Below the pieces are notes generated by a model, which was not told the origin of the DNA, did not search any database, and saw only the letters and a list, made by a program, of their open reading frames with translations. Source: Anaerolineales bacterium HSG25 (lineage in GTDB: Bacteria > Chloroflexota > Anaerolineae > 4572-78 > J111). From it: 56,527 nucleotides of DNA. Position 1 is the first letter of the stretch. Each line of letters begins with the position of its first letter. Of the stretch, positions 8,713 to 17,249 are shown one piece after another. The translations under genes were made by a program, and so were the position numbers. The DNA is taken from NCBI GenBank assembly GCA_030377865.1, contig JAUCGA010000029.1, positions 1 to 56,527 of the forward strand, read 5' to 3'.

Positions 8713-10270
8713 AAAACATGTTACTGAGTTTGCTGAAGCGTATCTTAATAACCAACTCTCGTTGCAAGAACGACAACAGGTTGACGAACATTTGTCAACC
8801 TGTTTAGCTTGTACCCGCTATTTTTTTAGCATGCGGCGAGTGCGACGCGAGATTGAGCCGGTTATGAAACAGGCTTTAGGAAACCCAGTTCCACCTGCTC
8901 AATTGCAACACCAGATTCGGCGGGAGTTAGCCCAATCTAAATCGGGGTGGTTCCATAATTTTTTTTGGCATTTTCCGAAACAGACTCTGAGCCATGCCGG
9001 GACCTTGGCTGTAACTGCATTTTTGGTGATTAGTTTGGTGATACTGCTTCAAAATGTGAACAACTCTGAGCCAGCCATCGTCGTTGTGACGGCAACACCG
9101 TTCCTGCAACTGCAAACAGTGGCCCGCACATCAGGAAAAAATGCAGTTCTGATGAGTAATGATGCTCCCTCAGCAAAGTTGAGCCAGAAACATAGTACGC
9201 TTCCAGAGACCAATCAACTAGAGCCAAATTTAGCATTACAGGAAGCCATTCCCTTGGCTCGCTCGGCGGCGACCAAATTAGGTGTTGTTATACCTGCCCC
9301 CTCCCTCGCCAGTCATGCCGAGCCAGATATGCCTACTTTATTAAAACGGTTGACTTATCAACCTGACCAACCCAAGTCAGCCCCTAAAGAAGCTGTTATC
9401 CCCGCAAAACTAGAAATTCCCTCACCAACAGGAATAGTCGCCTTTGCTGTATTTGATCCCACCCAAGGTGAATATAGAATCCAATTATTAAATCTTGATG
9501 AAAATAGTATCAGCCAGTTTCCTGTTTCTGGGGTGTCAGAACCGACTCTGCGTCGAGATGGAATCGAGTACAGGTTGACCTATCGAGCGTGGGGCAACCC
9601 GACTCGTGCCCTGCTGAGTAGTGGTTTAGATGGTGAACTGCATGATCAAGTGACCTATTTTTGGGAAGATGCTCAGCCCGATTGGTCGCCGCGTGAGGAG
9701 CGGATTATCTTTGCTTCACAACGAGAGACTGACCGCAAATGGCGGTTATACACCGCCTGGGGCGACGGCTCTATGGAGTACAATTTGCGCCGTGAAGGAA
9801 AGTCGCCCACGTTTGCTCCTGATGGGTATCGCTTTGCCTTTGAGAGTTGTGACCAACAAGATGAGCATGCCTCTTGCGGTTTATGGTTGGCCGATTTAGA
9901 ACATAGTGAGTACGATGCAAAACCATTTTTAGTTGATACACAAGCTAAAGCCCCCGATTGGTCGCCACACGGTGAAACCATCGCCTACATGGGTAAACAA
10001 GCTGACGACTGGAATATTTATCTGACCGATAGCCAAGGCAGTTATCGCGACCAACTGACAACTGATCCAGCCTCTGACGGTGCCCCGACATGGTCGCCTG
10101 ATGGCGAATGGCTGGCCTTTTTCTCTCATCGTGGCAATAGTTGGGGGGTGTGGGTACTGCATGTGCAGAGTAAGCAAATTCAGCAGGTTTACGATTTTGG
10201 CCTGCTGACCATTGCTCATCCTGATAATGAGGCGGAGTGGTGGCATGAACAGTTGAGTTGGAGTGACTAA
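8702..10270 (+). CDS. Membrane anti-sigma factor with zinc-binding domain and TolB-like beta-propeller
   Basis: 522 residues. The N terminus has the zinc-binding anti-sigma motif H30-x3-C34-x2-C37 (HLSTCLAC) for cytoplasmic capture of the sigma factor encoded just upstream. One membrane helix lies at about 97-118 and a VVVTATP linker follows. The outer part, from about residue 235, contains at least four WD40/TolB propeller blades (repeats of DWSP.GE.IA(Y/F) type, near 322, 360, 413 and 458). A protein joining a sigma-capture domain to an extracellular propeller is suited to sensing a ligand outside and releasing the sigma factor inside; this is inference. The start ATG 8702 overlaps the end of the sigma gene. 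Confidence 0.8.
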   Translation: MPIKKHVTEFAEAYLNNQLSLQERQQVDEHLSTCLACTRYFFSMRRVRREIEPVMKQALGNPVPPAQLQHQIRRELAQSKSGWFHNFFWHFPKQTLSHAGTLAVTAFLVISLVILLQNVNNSEPAIVVVTATPFLQLQTVARTSGKNAVLMSNDAPSAKLSQKHSTLPETNQLEPNLALQEAIPLARSAATKLGVVIPAPSLASHAEPDMPTLLKRLTYQPDQPKSAPKEAVIPAKLEIPSPTGIVAFAVFDPTQGEYRIQLLNLDENSISQFPVSGVSEPTLRRDGIEYRLTYRAWGNPTRALLSSGLDGELHDQVTYFWEDAQPDWSPREERIIFASQRETDRKWRLYTAWGDGSMEYNLRREGKSPTFAPDGYRFAFESCDQQDEHASCGLWLADLEHSEYDAKPFLVDTQAKAPDWSPHGETIAYMGKQADDWNIYLTDSQGSYRDQLTTDPASDGAPTWSPDGEWLAFFSHRGNSWGVWVLHVQSKQIQQVYDFGLLTIAHPDNEAEWWHEQLSWSD

Positions 10271-10278
10271 ATCTGTAC

Positions 10279-10312
10279 AGGCTTCGATCTACGATGATTG
10301 AAGCCTTTTTTG
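10279..10312 (+). terminator. Rho-independent terminator of the sigma/anti-sigma operon
   Basis: The stem AGGCTTC (10279-10285) pairs with GAAGCCT (10300-10306) and is followed by a run of T. It lies 9 bases after the anti-sigma stop. Confidence 0.8.
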
Positions 10313-10335
10313 TTGCTTCGTAACCTCTCTGTTTT

Positions 10336-10445
10336 TGTAGTGGTCAAGATGATATTGAATATGGCGTGTTGGCAGACAGTCAACATGTCGGCTGTCTGCC
10401 GACGCGCCGTAAACTCGTTATTTTTAACATCAAGCTGACCACTAC
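10336..10445. repeat. R1 palindromic element with a distinct core
   Basis: The shell GTAGTGGTCAAGATGATATTG ... ACATCAAGCTGACCACTAC carries a GGCAGACAGTC/GGCTGTCTGCC core not seen in the other R1 copies. No clear flanking duplication. Confidence 0.75.
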
Positions 10446-10453
10446 ATGATAAC

Positions 10454-10710
10454 AAGGGCTATTCAGTTCCATCTTGTGACGGTTTCATCTCCAGCAAAAT
10501 TACTGTAGGTGACGCTTGTAGCGTCACAATTATGCCCACATGGATTAGAATTGCTGATAACTACGCAGAACTCATCCAATGGCTATTTTAGAGCAGAATT
10601 TCAAGAATGGGAGAATTTTTATTCTCTTATTCTTGAAATTCTGCTCTAAACAGCGTAAATACTGTAGACTATTTGAATTATGCGGAGACTTCAGAGAATT
10701 GAACAGCCCT
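10454..10710. repeat. R8 palindromic element with 11-bp direct repeat
   Basis: Ends AGGGCTATTCAGTTC / GAATTGAACAGCCCT, flanked by TACATGATAAC at 10443-10453 and 10711-10721. Inside are GTGACGCTTGTAGCGTCAC and a 22-bp arm hairpin (10588-10650, TTTAGAGCAGAATTTC...). It lies directly beside the R1 copy, and together they fill the gap 10271-10753. Confidence 0.8.
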
Positions 10711-10753
10711 TACATGATAACCGGAAAATGGCTATCAACTTAAAACATTTGAA

Positions 10754-12109
10754 TTAAGGAATCAACTCAACCAGCAGAGCTTGCAGTCGTTGTTTTTCTT
10801 GAGCAGTTAGTGGTAAACTCAAATCGGCATTACCAAACTCAATCGCTTCCTCAATCAGAGTCTGATTTAAGGGTTGCCATGTTAAACGCCGTTCGGTATT
10901 TTCTAAGCGGGTGGCCGGGCGCTCGGCACTACTAACGACGACTCGCACATGACCAGCTAGTCGCTTTTCAGATTGAATATCCATCCGTACCGCAAAACAG
11001 AGTTGCGTCTCATCCACTTTAAGCAGATAATGTCCCCCATAGTTTAGGGGAGGGAGACGAAGATTGTTAATGATGACTCCATCGGCGGCTAATTTAGCTC
11101 GGTAGCTGAGAAATGTAGGCAAAGGTAAAATCCGAACTTTACCAGCGACAACAGTTTTTAGCTCTGCATCAAGGCTTATCAGCGTGGTGAATAACGGACT
11201 ACCGGCCTCTGCCTGAAACAGATAACTTTGGAGTGTTGTCTGCCCATCGTCATGTGGGTTTCGTTGAGCAAGTGCTTGGGGAATTAAGCCCGTGGCGTAC
11301 TCGTCAAGTAACGGCTCTTGGCTGAGTTCGGTTAAGGTCGCTGATGGGGCAAGGTATATCCCATCACGTTGGGTGGTTAAGGTCGCTTCCTTAGCCTTAA
11401 GCGCTTGAGCAAACAGTCGCTCGTAATAAGGCTGACATTCGGTTAGCAGGGGACGAAGTGCCTCTGGAAAGGGGGCTGTTTTAGGGCGATACGGGGCAAA
11501 ACTGGTCGATTTATGAACGCTATGATACCAATGTTTCGCCCAAATTCCATCCTCTGGTCGTGCGCCAGTCTGCCATTGGAGCATGTTTTTATCAAAGGGA
11601 ATGTCGATTCGTTGGCACAGTTGCCCTAATACATGGGATGGATTGGTCAACAGTTCACACGAATCGATAATGACGGGTGCTTGACCATGTTGCTCTAAAT
11701 AGTCCAGTAATTGAATTTGAGTATCGTATCCTGTGTCACGTAAGGTTGGGCTGAATTTTTTTGCCAGTGAGGGCAACATATCTACTGGATCACGAGTTAA
11801 AATCACGTTGGTTAATTGGTTTAAAAATCCCCAATCTAGCTCCACCAGATGATGGGTCATGTTTTTGAAGAACAGAACCGGTTTGTCGGTTGGGGTAAGC
11901 AGAACATCATGCACAACCCGTGGGCCGTCACAATCCATGTCGGCCATGACCTCGTCTGCGCCGGGGTGAAAGGTTTTTGCATCAGAAACGGTTAAATAAT
12001 GCCCGTAGAATGGTTCGTCGATTACGCGAGTGTCGTTTCGTTGAGCAAAAGCGTACATGAGAGCGGTCGAAACGTTACGCGGCCCCGACCAGATAGAAAG
12101 TCGTATTGT
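10754..12109 (-). CDS. Sulfotransferase-like P-loop protein with an unassigned C-terminal domain
   Basis: 451 residues from ATG 12109. An upstream in-frame ATG at 12154 was not used because its codons overlap the dnaN terminator. The N-terminal 230 residues look like a sulfotransferase-type P-loop fold: SGPRNVSTALMYAF near residue 8 resembles the phosphosulfate (5'-PSB) loop, and VILTRDPVDMLPSL near 120 resembles the 3'-phosphate site. Similar SGPRNVST domains occur fused to aminotransferase-like enzymes in plants and stand alone in bacteria; the donor and acceptor are unknown. The C-terminal 200 residues, starting near RDGIYLAPSATL, are a second domain I do not recognise. It ends about 70 bases before the dnaN stop on the same strand but is separated from it by a terminator. 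Confidence 0.6.
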   Translation of the reverse strand, partial: TIRLSIWSGPRNVSTALMYAFAQRNDTRVIDEPFYGHYLTVSDAKTFHPGADEVMADMDCDGPRVVHDVLLTPTDKPVLFFKNMTHHLVELDWGFLNQLTNVILTRDPVDMLPSLAKKFSPTLRDTGYDTQIQLLDYLEQHGQAPVIIDSCELLTNPSHVLGQLCQRIDIPFDKNMLQWQTGARPEDGIWAKHWYHSVHKSTSFAPYRPKTAPFPEALRPLLTECQPYYERLFAQALKAKEATLTTQRDGIYLAPSATLTELSQEPLLDEYATGLIPQALAQRNPHDDGQTTLQSYLFQAEAGSPLFTTLISLDAELKTVVAGKVRILPLPTFLSYRAKLAADGVIINNLRLPPLNYGGHYLLKVDETQLCFAVRMDIQSEKRLAGHVRVVVSSAERPATRLENTERRLTWQPLNQTLIEEAIEFGNADLSLPLTAQEKQRLQALLVELIP

Positions 12110-12126
12110 CATAGGATATACAGCAT

Positions 12127-12164
12127 AAAAAAGGGGACACAAGATTACTTGCATCCCCTTTTTG
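12127..12164 (-). terminator. Terminator of dnaN
   Basis: AAAAAAGGGGA ... TCCCCTTTTT hairpin directly downstream of the dnaN stop (minus strand), with a T run after the stem. It is symmetrical and could work in both directions. Confidence 0.75.
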
Positions 12165-12179
12165 TTCTAAAATGGGGTG

Positions 12180-13334
12180 TTATCGGTTAATGTGCATCGG
12201 CATGATGATGTGGGTAAAGACATCATCACCAATTGGTTTGATGACTCCCGGAGCCGATTCGACAGAGGTCTCGACGGCAACTTGGGGGGCGTTAATAATC
12301 GACAAAACGTCGATCATATATTTGGCGTTAAAGGCAATTTCAACCGAATCACCGATGATGGCCGCGTCTACTTCGGAGGCATTGTCACCAATTTCGGCGC
12401 TGTTAGCCGAGAGACGAATCTGACCACCGGACAGTTGACCATCAGTTGGTTGGTCTTCGCCGGGAATAATTTCTAACTTGACGATGTTAGCCGAATCGCG
12501 AGCGAACAGGTAAGCCACTCGAACGGCTTTTAAGAAGCCTTGGGTGTCGATGAGGCTACGAGTGGTATGACCGTCGGGAATGATCTGATTGTAATCGGGG
12601 AATTTACCCTCAATCAGTTGCGATACGAGATCAACATGGGATAGTCGGAATAGTATCTGTTTCCGAGCCGGGGTGATAATCACCTCAACCGGCTCCTCTT
12701 GGTCAGCCGAAATACGGGCTAACTCAGTTAGGGCACGAGCCGGAATGACCACTTCGGTCATATCCTGAGCGTTCTTTAACAAAGGCGCGCTTTTGACCGA
12801 TAGGCGATACCCGTCAGCCGCGGCCATGGTCAGATTATCTTCGTTAAATTGAACCAATACACCGGTCAAAATCGGGCGGCTTTCGTCAGTTGCGGCGGCA
12901 AATACCACCTGCTCAATCATCGTCCGTAATGAATCAGGATTCAGTTTAAGGGAACTCGCGCCATCTTCGGCAGTGGCTACAATTGGGAACTCTTGCGAGT
13001 CGATACCTTTGATGTTTGATTTAAATCTGGCACATCTCACATTCAGAGTTTGGGTTTCCACGTCCAAATTCAGGTCGATACGTTCTGCGGGGAGAGAGTT
13101 GACAAAGTCGGTCAATAATCGAGCGGGGACTGTAATCGAACCTTCTTCCTCCACTTTTGCGCCAAGCCAATAGTTAATACCAATCTCTAAGTTCGTAGCA
13201 GATAACTTTAATTGTCCGTTATCGGTAGATAACAGGACGTTTGATAAGACGGGAAGTGTACTTCGACTAGCAACAGCCCGCCCAACGGTACTTAAGCCTT
13301 TAATTAGGTTTTCTTGCAGACATGAAACTTTCAC
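12180..13334 (-). CDS. dnaN: DNA polymerase III beta subunit (sliding clamp)
   Basis: 384 residues, the normal length. It begins MKVSCLQENLIKGLSTVGRAV and ends in the canonical MPMHINR-type tail that closes the clamp's third domain. The three clamp domains are visible: SRSTLPVLSNVLL early, the DESRPILTGVL region near 150-165, and SAEIGDNASEVDA in the last third. The dimeric ring tethers the replicative polymerase to DNA. The start is GTG at 13334. dnaA and gyrase genes are not adjacent, unlike the common dnaA-dnaN order, so this is not an obvious origin locus. A single-gene transcript is likely because a terminator follows and an R1 repeat lies upstream. Confidence 0.97.
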   Translation of the reverse strand: MKVSCLQENLIKGLSTVGRAVASRSTLPVLSNVLLSTDNGQLKLSATNLEIGINYWLGAKVEEEGSITVPARLLTDFVNSLPAERIDLNLDVETQTLNVRCARFKSNIKGIDSQEFPIVATAEDGASSLKLNPDSLRTMIEQVVFAAATDESRPILTGVLVQFNEDNLTMAAADGYRLSVKSAPLLKNAQDMTEVVIPARALTELARISADQEEPVEVIITPARKQILFRLSHVDLVSQLIEGKFPDYNQIIPDGHTTRSLIDTQGFLKAVRVAYLFARDSANIVKLEIIPGEDQPTDGQLSGGQIRLSANSAEIGDNASEVDAAIIGDSVEIAFNAKYMIDVLSIINAPQVAVETSVESAPGVIKPIGDDVFTHIIMPMHINR

Positions 13335-13425
13335 AATTGAGCCTCTTCTCTAAGCAGTTAAATTACTTGAAATTTATTTTACAGGATAGCATGAGTGTGT
13401 GCCATCGCAGAATCTATACTTATTT

Positions 13426-13572
13426 GTGATGGTCAAGATGATGTTGAAAACCATGTCATACTGAGCCGAAGGCGAAGTATCCGCCCGAATCTCCCTAGAT
13501 TCGGGTAAGAGAGACCCTTCGCACAAAACGCTCAGGGTGACATAATCTTTTTCAACATCAAGCTGACCACTA
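13426..13572. repeat. R1 palindromic element with 18-bp direct repeat
   Basis: The R1 shell carries a core starting CATGTCATACTGAGCCGAAG and ending CTTCGCACAAAACGCTCAGG. It is flanked by CAGAATCTATACTTATTT at 13408-13425 and 13573-13590. The remainder of the gap 13335-13772 holds a small hairpin (13616-13642) and no gene. Confidence 0.85.
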
Positions 13573-13772
13573 CAGAATCTATACTTATTTAATCCCCATT
13601 CCTTAATACAAAGATAACGGCGTTTATTCACACCGTTATTAAGACTAAAAGTATACTATATTTTGTGGGAGTAGACAACAACTCGACGTATCTTGGGCGT
13701 ATCTCAATTTTAGCAGAGTATAGCGAAACGAAAGAGGAAAAATCTACCAGCTCTAAAATCGTTTTACTGCTT

Positions 13773-14600
13773 CTACAGGAGGGCACTACAATACTTACAA
13801 TATATAGCATCATGGTCGTGTCCATCCAAGCTACAAGATGGGCAGGCACGGGTTGATATTTGGCTTTTCATTGCTTGAGCTAACTCCGCAGTTACGATGC
13901 CGGTTGGTACGGCAATAATGGCAAAACCTATAATCATTACCATTGAGGCGATCATTTTACCCAAGGCTGTTTGCGGGGATATATCGCCATAACCTACTGT
14001 TGTTAGGGTTACAATAGCCCAGTAGATACTTGTGGGAATATTAACAAAACCGTTCTCGGCACCTTCAACAACGTACATCACCGAGCCAATGATAATGACG
14101 ATATTCATAACTGTGAATAAAAAAACACTGATCTTGCGATGGCTTGCTTGTAAGGCAGTGATAATTACCTGAGCTTCATTGATGTAGGTCACAAGTTTGA
14201 ATACCCGAAAGATACGAAGCAACCGCAAAACTCGGATAGTCAGTAGGTATTGACCACCGGGTAAGAATAAACTTAAATATGTAGGCGCGATTGCCAACAA
14301 ATCGACCACCCCAAAGAAACTAGTAGCATATTTTAAAGGTGAGCGGACGCTAATTAGTCGCAGAGTGTACTCAATCGTAAATAAAATGGTAAAAAACCAT
14401 TCTGTTGCGTACAGAAAATCTCCGTATTTGGCTTGTACCTCAGCGATACTATCAAGTAAAACCACAGCTACACTGCAAGCAATACTACCAATTAAGACGA
14501 TATCAAACAGTTTACCAGCCGGTGTATCGGCCTCAAAGATTATTTCATGGAGCCGATCATGCCACTGCGGCCTATTAGAGTCAGTTGGTTGAGAAGACAT
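13773..14600 (-). CDS. Voltage-gated-type potassium channel with C-terminal zinc ribbon
   Basis: 275 residues with six membrane helices. The S4-like segment RVLRLLRIFRVFKLV (about 123-137) has regularly spaced arginines, and the pore loop carries the selectivity filter TVGYGD at 201-206. It passes K+ through the inner membrane as a tetramer. The cytoplasmic tail ends in C253-P-S-C256 and C268-K-Y-C271, a probable zinc ribbon that is unusual for this family and may serve in assembly or sensing. It is oriented the same way as dnaN but separated from it by repeats. ATG 14600 lies just before the first predicted amphipathic region. Confidence 0.88.
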   Translation of the reverse strand: MSSQPTDSNRPQWHDRLHEIIFEADTPAGKLFDIVLIGSIACSVAVVLLDSIAEVQAKYGDFLYATEWFFTILFTIEYTLRLISVRSPLKYATSFFGVVDLLAIAPTYLSLFLPGGQYLLTIRVLRLLRIFRVFKLVTYINEAQVIITALQASHRKISVFLFTVMNIVIIIGSVMYVVEGAENGFVNIPTSIYWAIVTLTTVGYGDISPQTALGKMIASMVMIIGFAIIAVPTGIVTAELAQAMKSQISTRACPSCSLDGHDHDAIYCKYCSALL

Positions 14601-14642
14601 AAAACCTTTAAAAATTGCTCCTGTAGCTTATATCAATTCTCT

Positions 14643-14732
14643 GTGAAAATTCAGTAAAACCGCCCTAGAAACCCGATTTCTTTGAGAAATCGGGTTTCTG
14701 ACGCTCTTTCTAGCGAGTTCACTGAATATTTA
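14643..14732. repeat. R2 palindromic element with 9-bp direct repeat, forming the 3' end of a gene
   Basis: Shell GTGAAAATTCAGTAAAACC ... TTCACTGAATATTTA with the AAACCCGATTTC hairpin. CAATTCTCT flanks it at 14634-14642 and 14733-14741. The junction creates the TAA stop of the membrane protein that follows (minus strand). Confidence 0.85.
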
Positions 14733-16478
14733 CAATTCTCTCATCTTTTTCCCCATCATAATCAACCCCACAATCACTAAACAAGCTAGACCACTCATCA
14801 ACGTGCCAATGGTGCGCGGCCATGTCGTGCCCATCGAGAGGTATAGCTCGTGTGTTCCGGCGGGAACATCAACCGTAATCAAGCCGTAGGGTGGTTCATG
14901 CCGATGGGTCAGCGGTTGCCCGTTGTGGCTAACCTGCCAGCCCGGAAAGTCGTAGGTATAAAACTGTACGGTGGCTGGTGTTTCAGCAACGACCTGTATC
15001 CGGTCAGATGAGCCGCCATGATGCAGGGTTGTTACCTGCCCCGTTCCAACGATGATTCCGGCAACTTGCAGTGGTTGGTTGTTCTCATATTGAGCATCCA
15101 TAGGGCTAGTTTGAGGTTGCTCGTCCGTCACGGCGACCATGCCCACCCGATCAGCAATCGACTTCCGATCCCAGTTAATGACCGATAAGGGGGTTTCTGC
15201 CCAATCGGGAATTTCAGTATATTGAGGCAGGGTGTAGGGAAAAGAGCCTAACACGACGACGAGCAACAACAGATAGACAGGTGCTTGCCCTTGTGCATCA
15301 GAATCGTACTGAGCTAACAATGACCCCGAAACCACAGCCATAGTAAAAGCGGTAATACCGAGCAGTCGCCACGGGAACTGTACCAGCGTCGCCAAGGGAA
15401 CCACCTGCCACACCCAGACCGCGAGCGGAGACATCAGCAGAATAATGACAATGGTCGAAACAAAAAAGAATATCGCGGTACCATGATGAGGAAAATGTTG
15501 GCTGACAATCGTAACCAAGGCAAAACAGGTCAAGATAACAGGTAAGATACCAAGTTGATAGGAGAAGTCATCCAATGTACCGATTCCAGCGTAGCCATAC
15601 CCCCACATAGGCGAGAAAAATTGTGAGAAGTAGACAAAATGATCCAGATAGCTATAACTGCCGCTTGTCCATTGCTCCACTTTAATATATTTGGTTTCGG
15701 TTAAGGCAGGAATCAAGTAGATGGCCGACAAGGCCACGCCGAGTACACCCGCAGAAAAAGGGGGCAGGGCATGCCAAACAAACTGCCGACCATAACTGAG
15801 CAGTCGATTCGAGGTCGAGTCGTTTTGGAGCGCGGCTCGATAGGTCACATGCAGGACTAAATAGAGGATATAGATCATCAAAAAAGGGGTAAAGGTAAAA
15901 AAGGAGGAGTGATGGGTTAGGGCTAACCCACCATAAGCTAAACCGGCGAGGGCGATTTTGATTCCGGTGGGAGCGGCGACCAGTTCGGTGAAAGCCCAAA
16001 ATAAAAAGGGGATGATGGCTAAGGCTACAAACTCAGCGAAGGCGCTTCGTACAAAAATATCTACCAGATGAAACGGGGCATAAATGTAGACCAGTCCGGC
16101 GAGGAGACCGGCATTATCACCAAATAAACGTCGAACAAAACCATACATGCCCAATCCTGCGGCAATCATGGCGAACACATAGACGGTTTTGACTGCGGTG
16201 GTAATCTTTAGGCCCAAAAGATAAAGTACCGACGCAGAATAGATGGCTAACGGAGAGTAGATATTAAATAATGGATACCCATATCCAAAGGTAAAATCGG
16301 GCGACCAGCGTGGCCAAAGGTAGCCATCCTGTAAAACTTGAGCAAACTCAACAACGTAAAAGATACTGTGTTGTGCGTCGTGAGCCTTAAAAAAATAAGC
16401 CGGTGTTAAAAGTGGAAACCATGCGAATATCGACAGGGCAACAATCAACCAACTATTTACAACTGGTTTTGAGGACAT
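14730..16478 (-). CDS. PTPS-related / GT-C-like polytopic membrane protein
   Basis: 582 residues, about 12 membrane helices and a short extracellular beta-rich tail containing FYTYDFPGWQVSHNGQ and VPAGTHELYL. The first outer loop has FKAHDAQHSIFYVVEF and DGYLWPRWSPDFTFGYGYPLFNIYSPL, the signature of the 6-pyruvoyl-tetrahydropterin-synthase-related membrane family. That family belongs with lipid-linked glycosyltransferases despite its name. A closely similar protein is encoded at 17880-19850 and a more distant one at 19873-21525, all on this strand. Activity and substrate are not known. The stop codon TAA is formed by the edge of an inserted R2 element; without it the frame would end one isoleucine later. 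Confidence 0.75.
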   Translation of the reverse strand: MSSKPVVNSWLIVALSIFAWFPLLTPAYFFKAHDAQHSIFYVVEFAQVLQDGYLWPRWSPDFTFGYGYPLFNIYSPLAIYSASVLYLLGLKITTAVKTVYVFAMIAAGLGMYGFVRRLFGDNAGLLAGLVYIYAPFHLVDIFVRSAFAEFVALAIIPFLFWAFTELVAAPTGIKIALAGLAYGGLALTHHSSFFTFTPFLMIYILYLVLHVTYRAALQNDSTSNRLLSYGRQFVWHALPPFSAGVLGVALSAIYLIPALTETKYIKVEQWTSGSYSYLDHFVYFSQFFSPMWGYGYAGIGTLDDFSYQLGILPVILTCFALVTIVSQHFPHHGTAIFFFVSTIVIILLMSPLAVWVWQVVPLATLVQFPWRLLGITAFTMAVVSGSLLAQYDSDAQGQAPVYLLLLVVVLGSFPYTLPQYTEIPDWAETPLSVINWDRKSIADRVGMVAVTDEQPQTSPMDAQYENNQPLQVAGIIVGTGQVTTLHHGGSSDRIQVVAETPATVQFYTYDFPGWQVSHNGQPLTHRHEPPYGLITVDVPAGTHELYLSMGTTWPRTIGTLMSGLACLVIVGLIMMGKKMREL

Positions 16479-16519
16479 ATCAATCGTAACAAGTAGATGT
16501 TCTTAAATGGCAGTTGTAA

Positions 16520-17092
16520 TTAACCAGCTATGGCTAAGGTTAACATCACCGTTACTCCAATAACCAGTATAATAACAGCAATCAAGGCAATTAAAAAAAT
16601 AATCCCCGCCGCAGGAGTTTTGCCGATGTCATCAGTAAATTGAGCTTGTAAACTACGTCGTTGCTGAGTTCTATTTAGTTTTCCTTCAACACTAGCCAAT
16701 AAATCATCGGGTAAGCATGGTTTGGTTAGATAGTCATCCACACCTAATTTTTTCCCTTCTCTAATCTCACCAGCATCCACTTTAGCAGTTAAAAAAGTAA
16801 AGGGAATATGGTTTAGGTAAGGATTGGCCCGAACTCGTTGGTAAAGTTCGTAACCATCCATCACGGGCATCATAATATCGGCTAAGATTAAATCAGGTAA
16901 TATTTTAGATGGTTTATCAACATTGTCAGGTGTATGAGGCTTTAAGAAGGCTTCCTCTAACCTGTTTAGGGCAATCTGTCCATTGGTTGCCGTCCAAACC
17001 TCATACCCCTCTTGCTCTAAAATCAGCTTGATTCCATCAATAAGGTCGGGCTGGTCATCCACAATCATTATGACTGGTTTTGGTTCTTCCAT
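16520..17092 (-). CDS. CheY-like receiver protein with C-terminal membrane helix
   Basis: 190 residues. The receiver domain (about 5-140) keeps all phosphotransfer residues: acidic pair D12-D13, phospho-acceptor D72 in LADIMMPVMDG, T102 and K124. No DNA-binding or enzymatic output domain follows. Residues 162-188 are a single hydrophobic helix that would place the receiver at the inner face of the membrane. A paralogue with the same architecture lies directly upstream (17250-17828), and membrane glycosyltransferase-like genes flank both on the same strand. It may be a phosphorylation-controlled partner of these membrane proteins, or a phosphate sink for a kinase; neither can be proven here. 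Confidence 0.85.
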   Translation of the reverse strand: MEEPKPVIMIVDDQPDLIDGIKLILEQEGYEVWTATNGQIALNRLEEAFLKPHTPDNVDKPSKILPDLILADIMMPVMDGYELYQRVRANPYLNHIPFTFLTAKVDAGEIREGKKLGVDDYLTKPCLPDDLLASVEGKLNRTQQRRSLQAQFTDDIGKTPAAGIIFLIALIAVIILVIGVTVMLTLAIAG

Positions 17093-17249
17093 AACATTAT
17101 CTCAGCGTTGACTTAACATCAGTCAACACCTTATCCCCTTTAAAAAAGGCTTCCTAGCTTGAAAATTGACATATTCTTTCATTTGAAGTAATTGTATTAT
17201 CCGAAACATATTGGGCAAACAGGTAATATTATACCAATATCTCAGACTA

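Noticed and set aside
12110..12154. Longer start (ATG 12154) for the sulfotransferase-like gene.
   Set aside because: The extra 15 codons overlap the dnaN terminator hairpin and precede the conserved first strand; ATG 12109 fits better.
12180..13660. Replication origin next to dnaN.
   Set aside because: No dnaA, no cluster of DnaA boxes and no AT-rich unwinding region was seen; upstream sequence is an R1 repeat and a channel gene.
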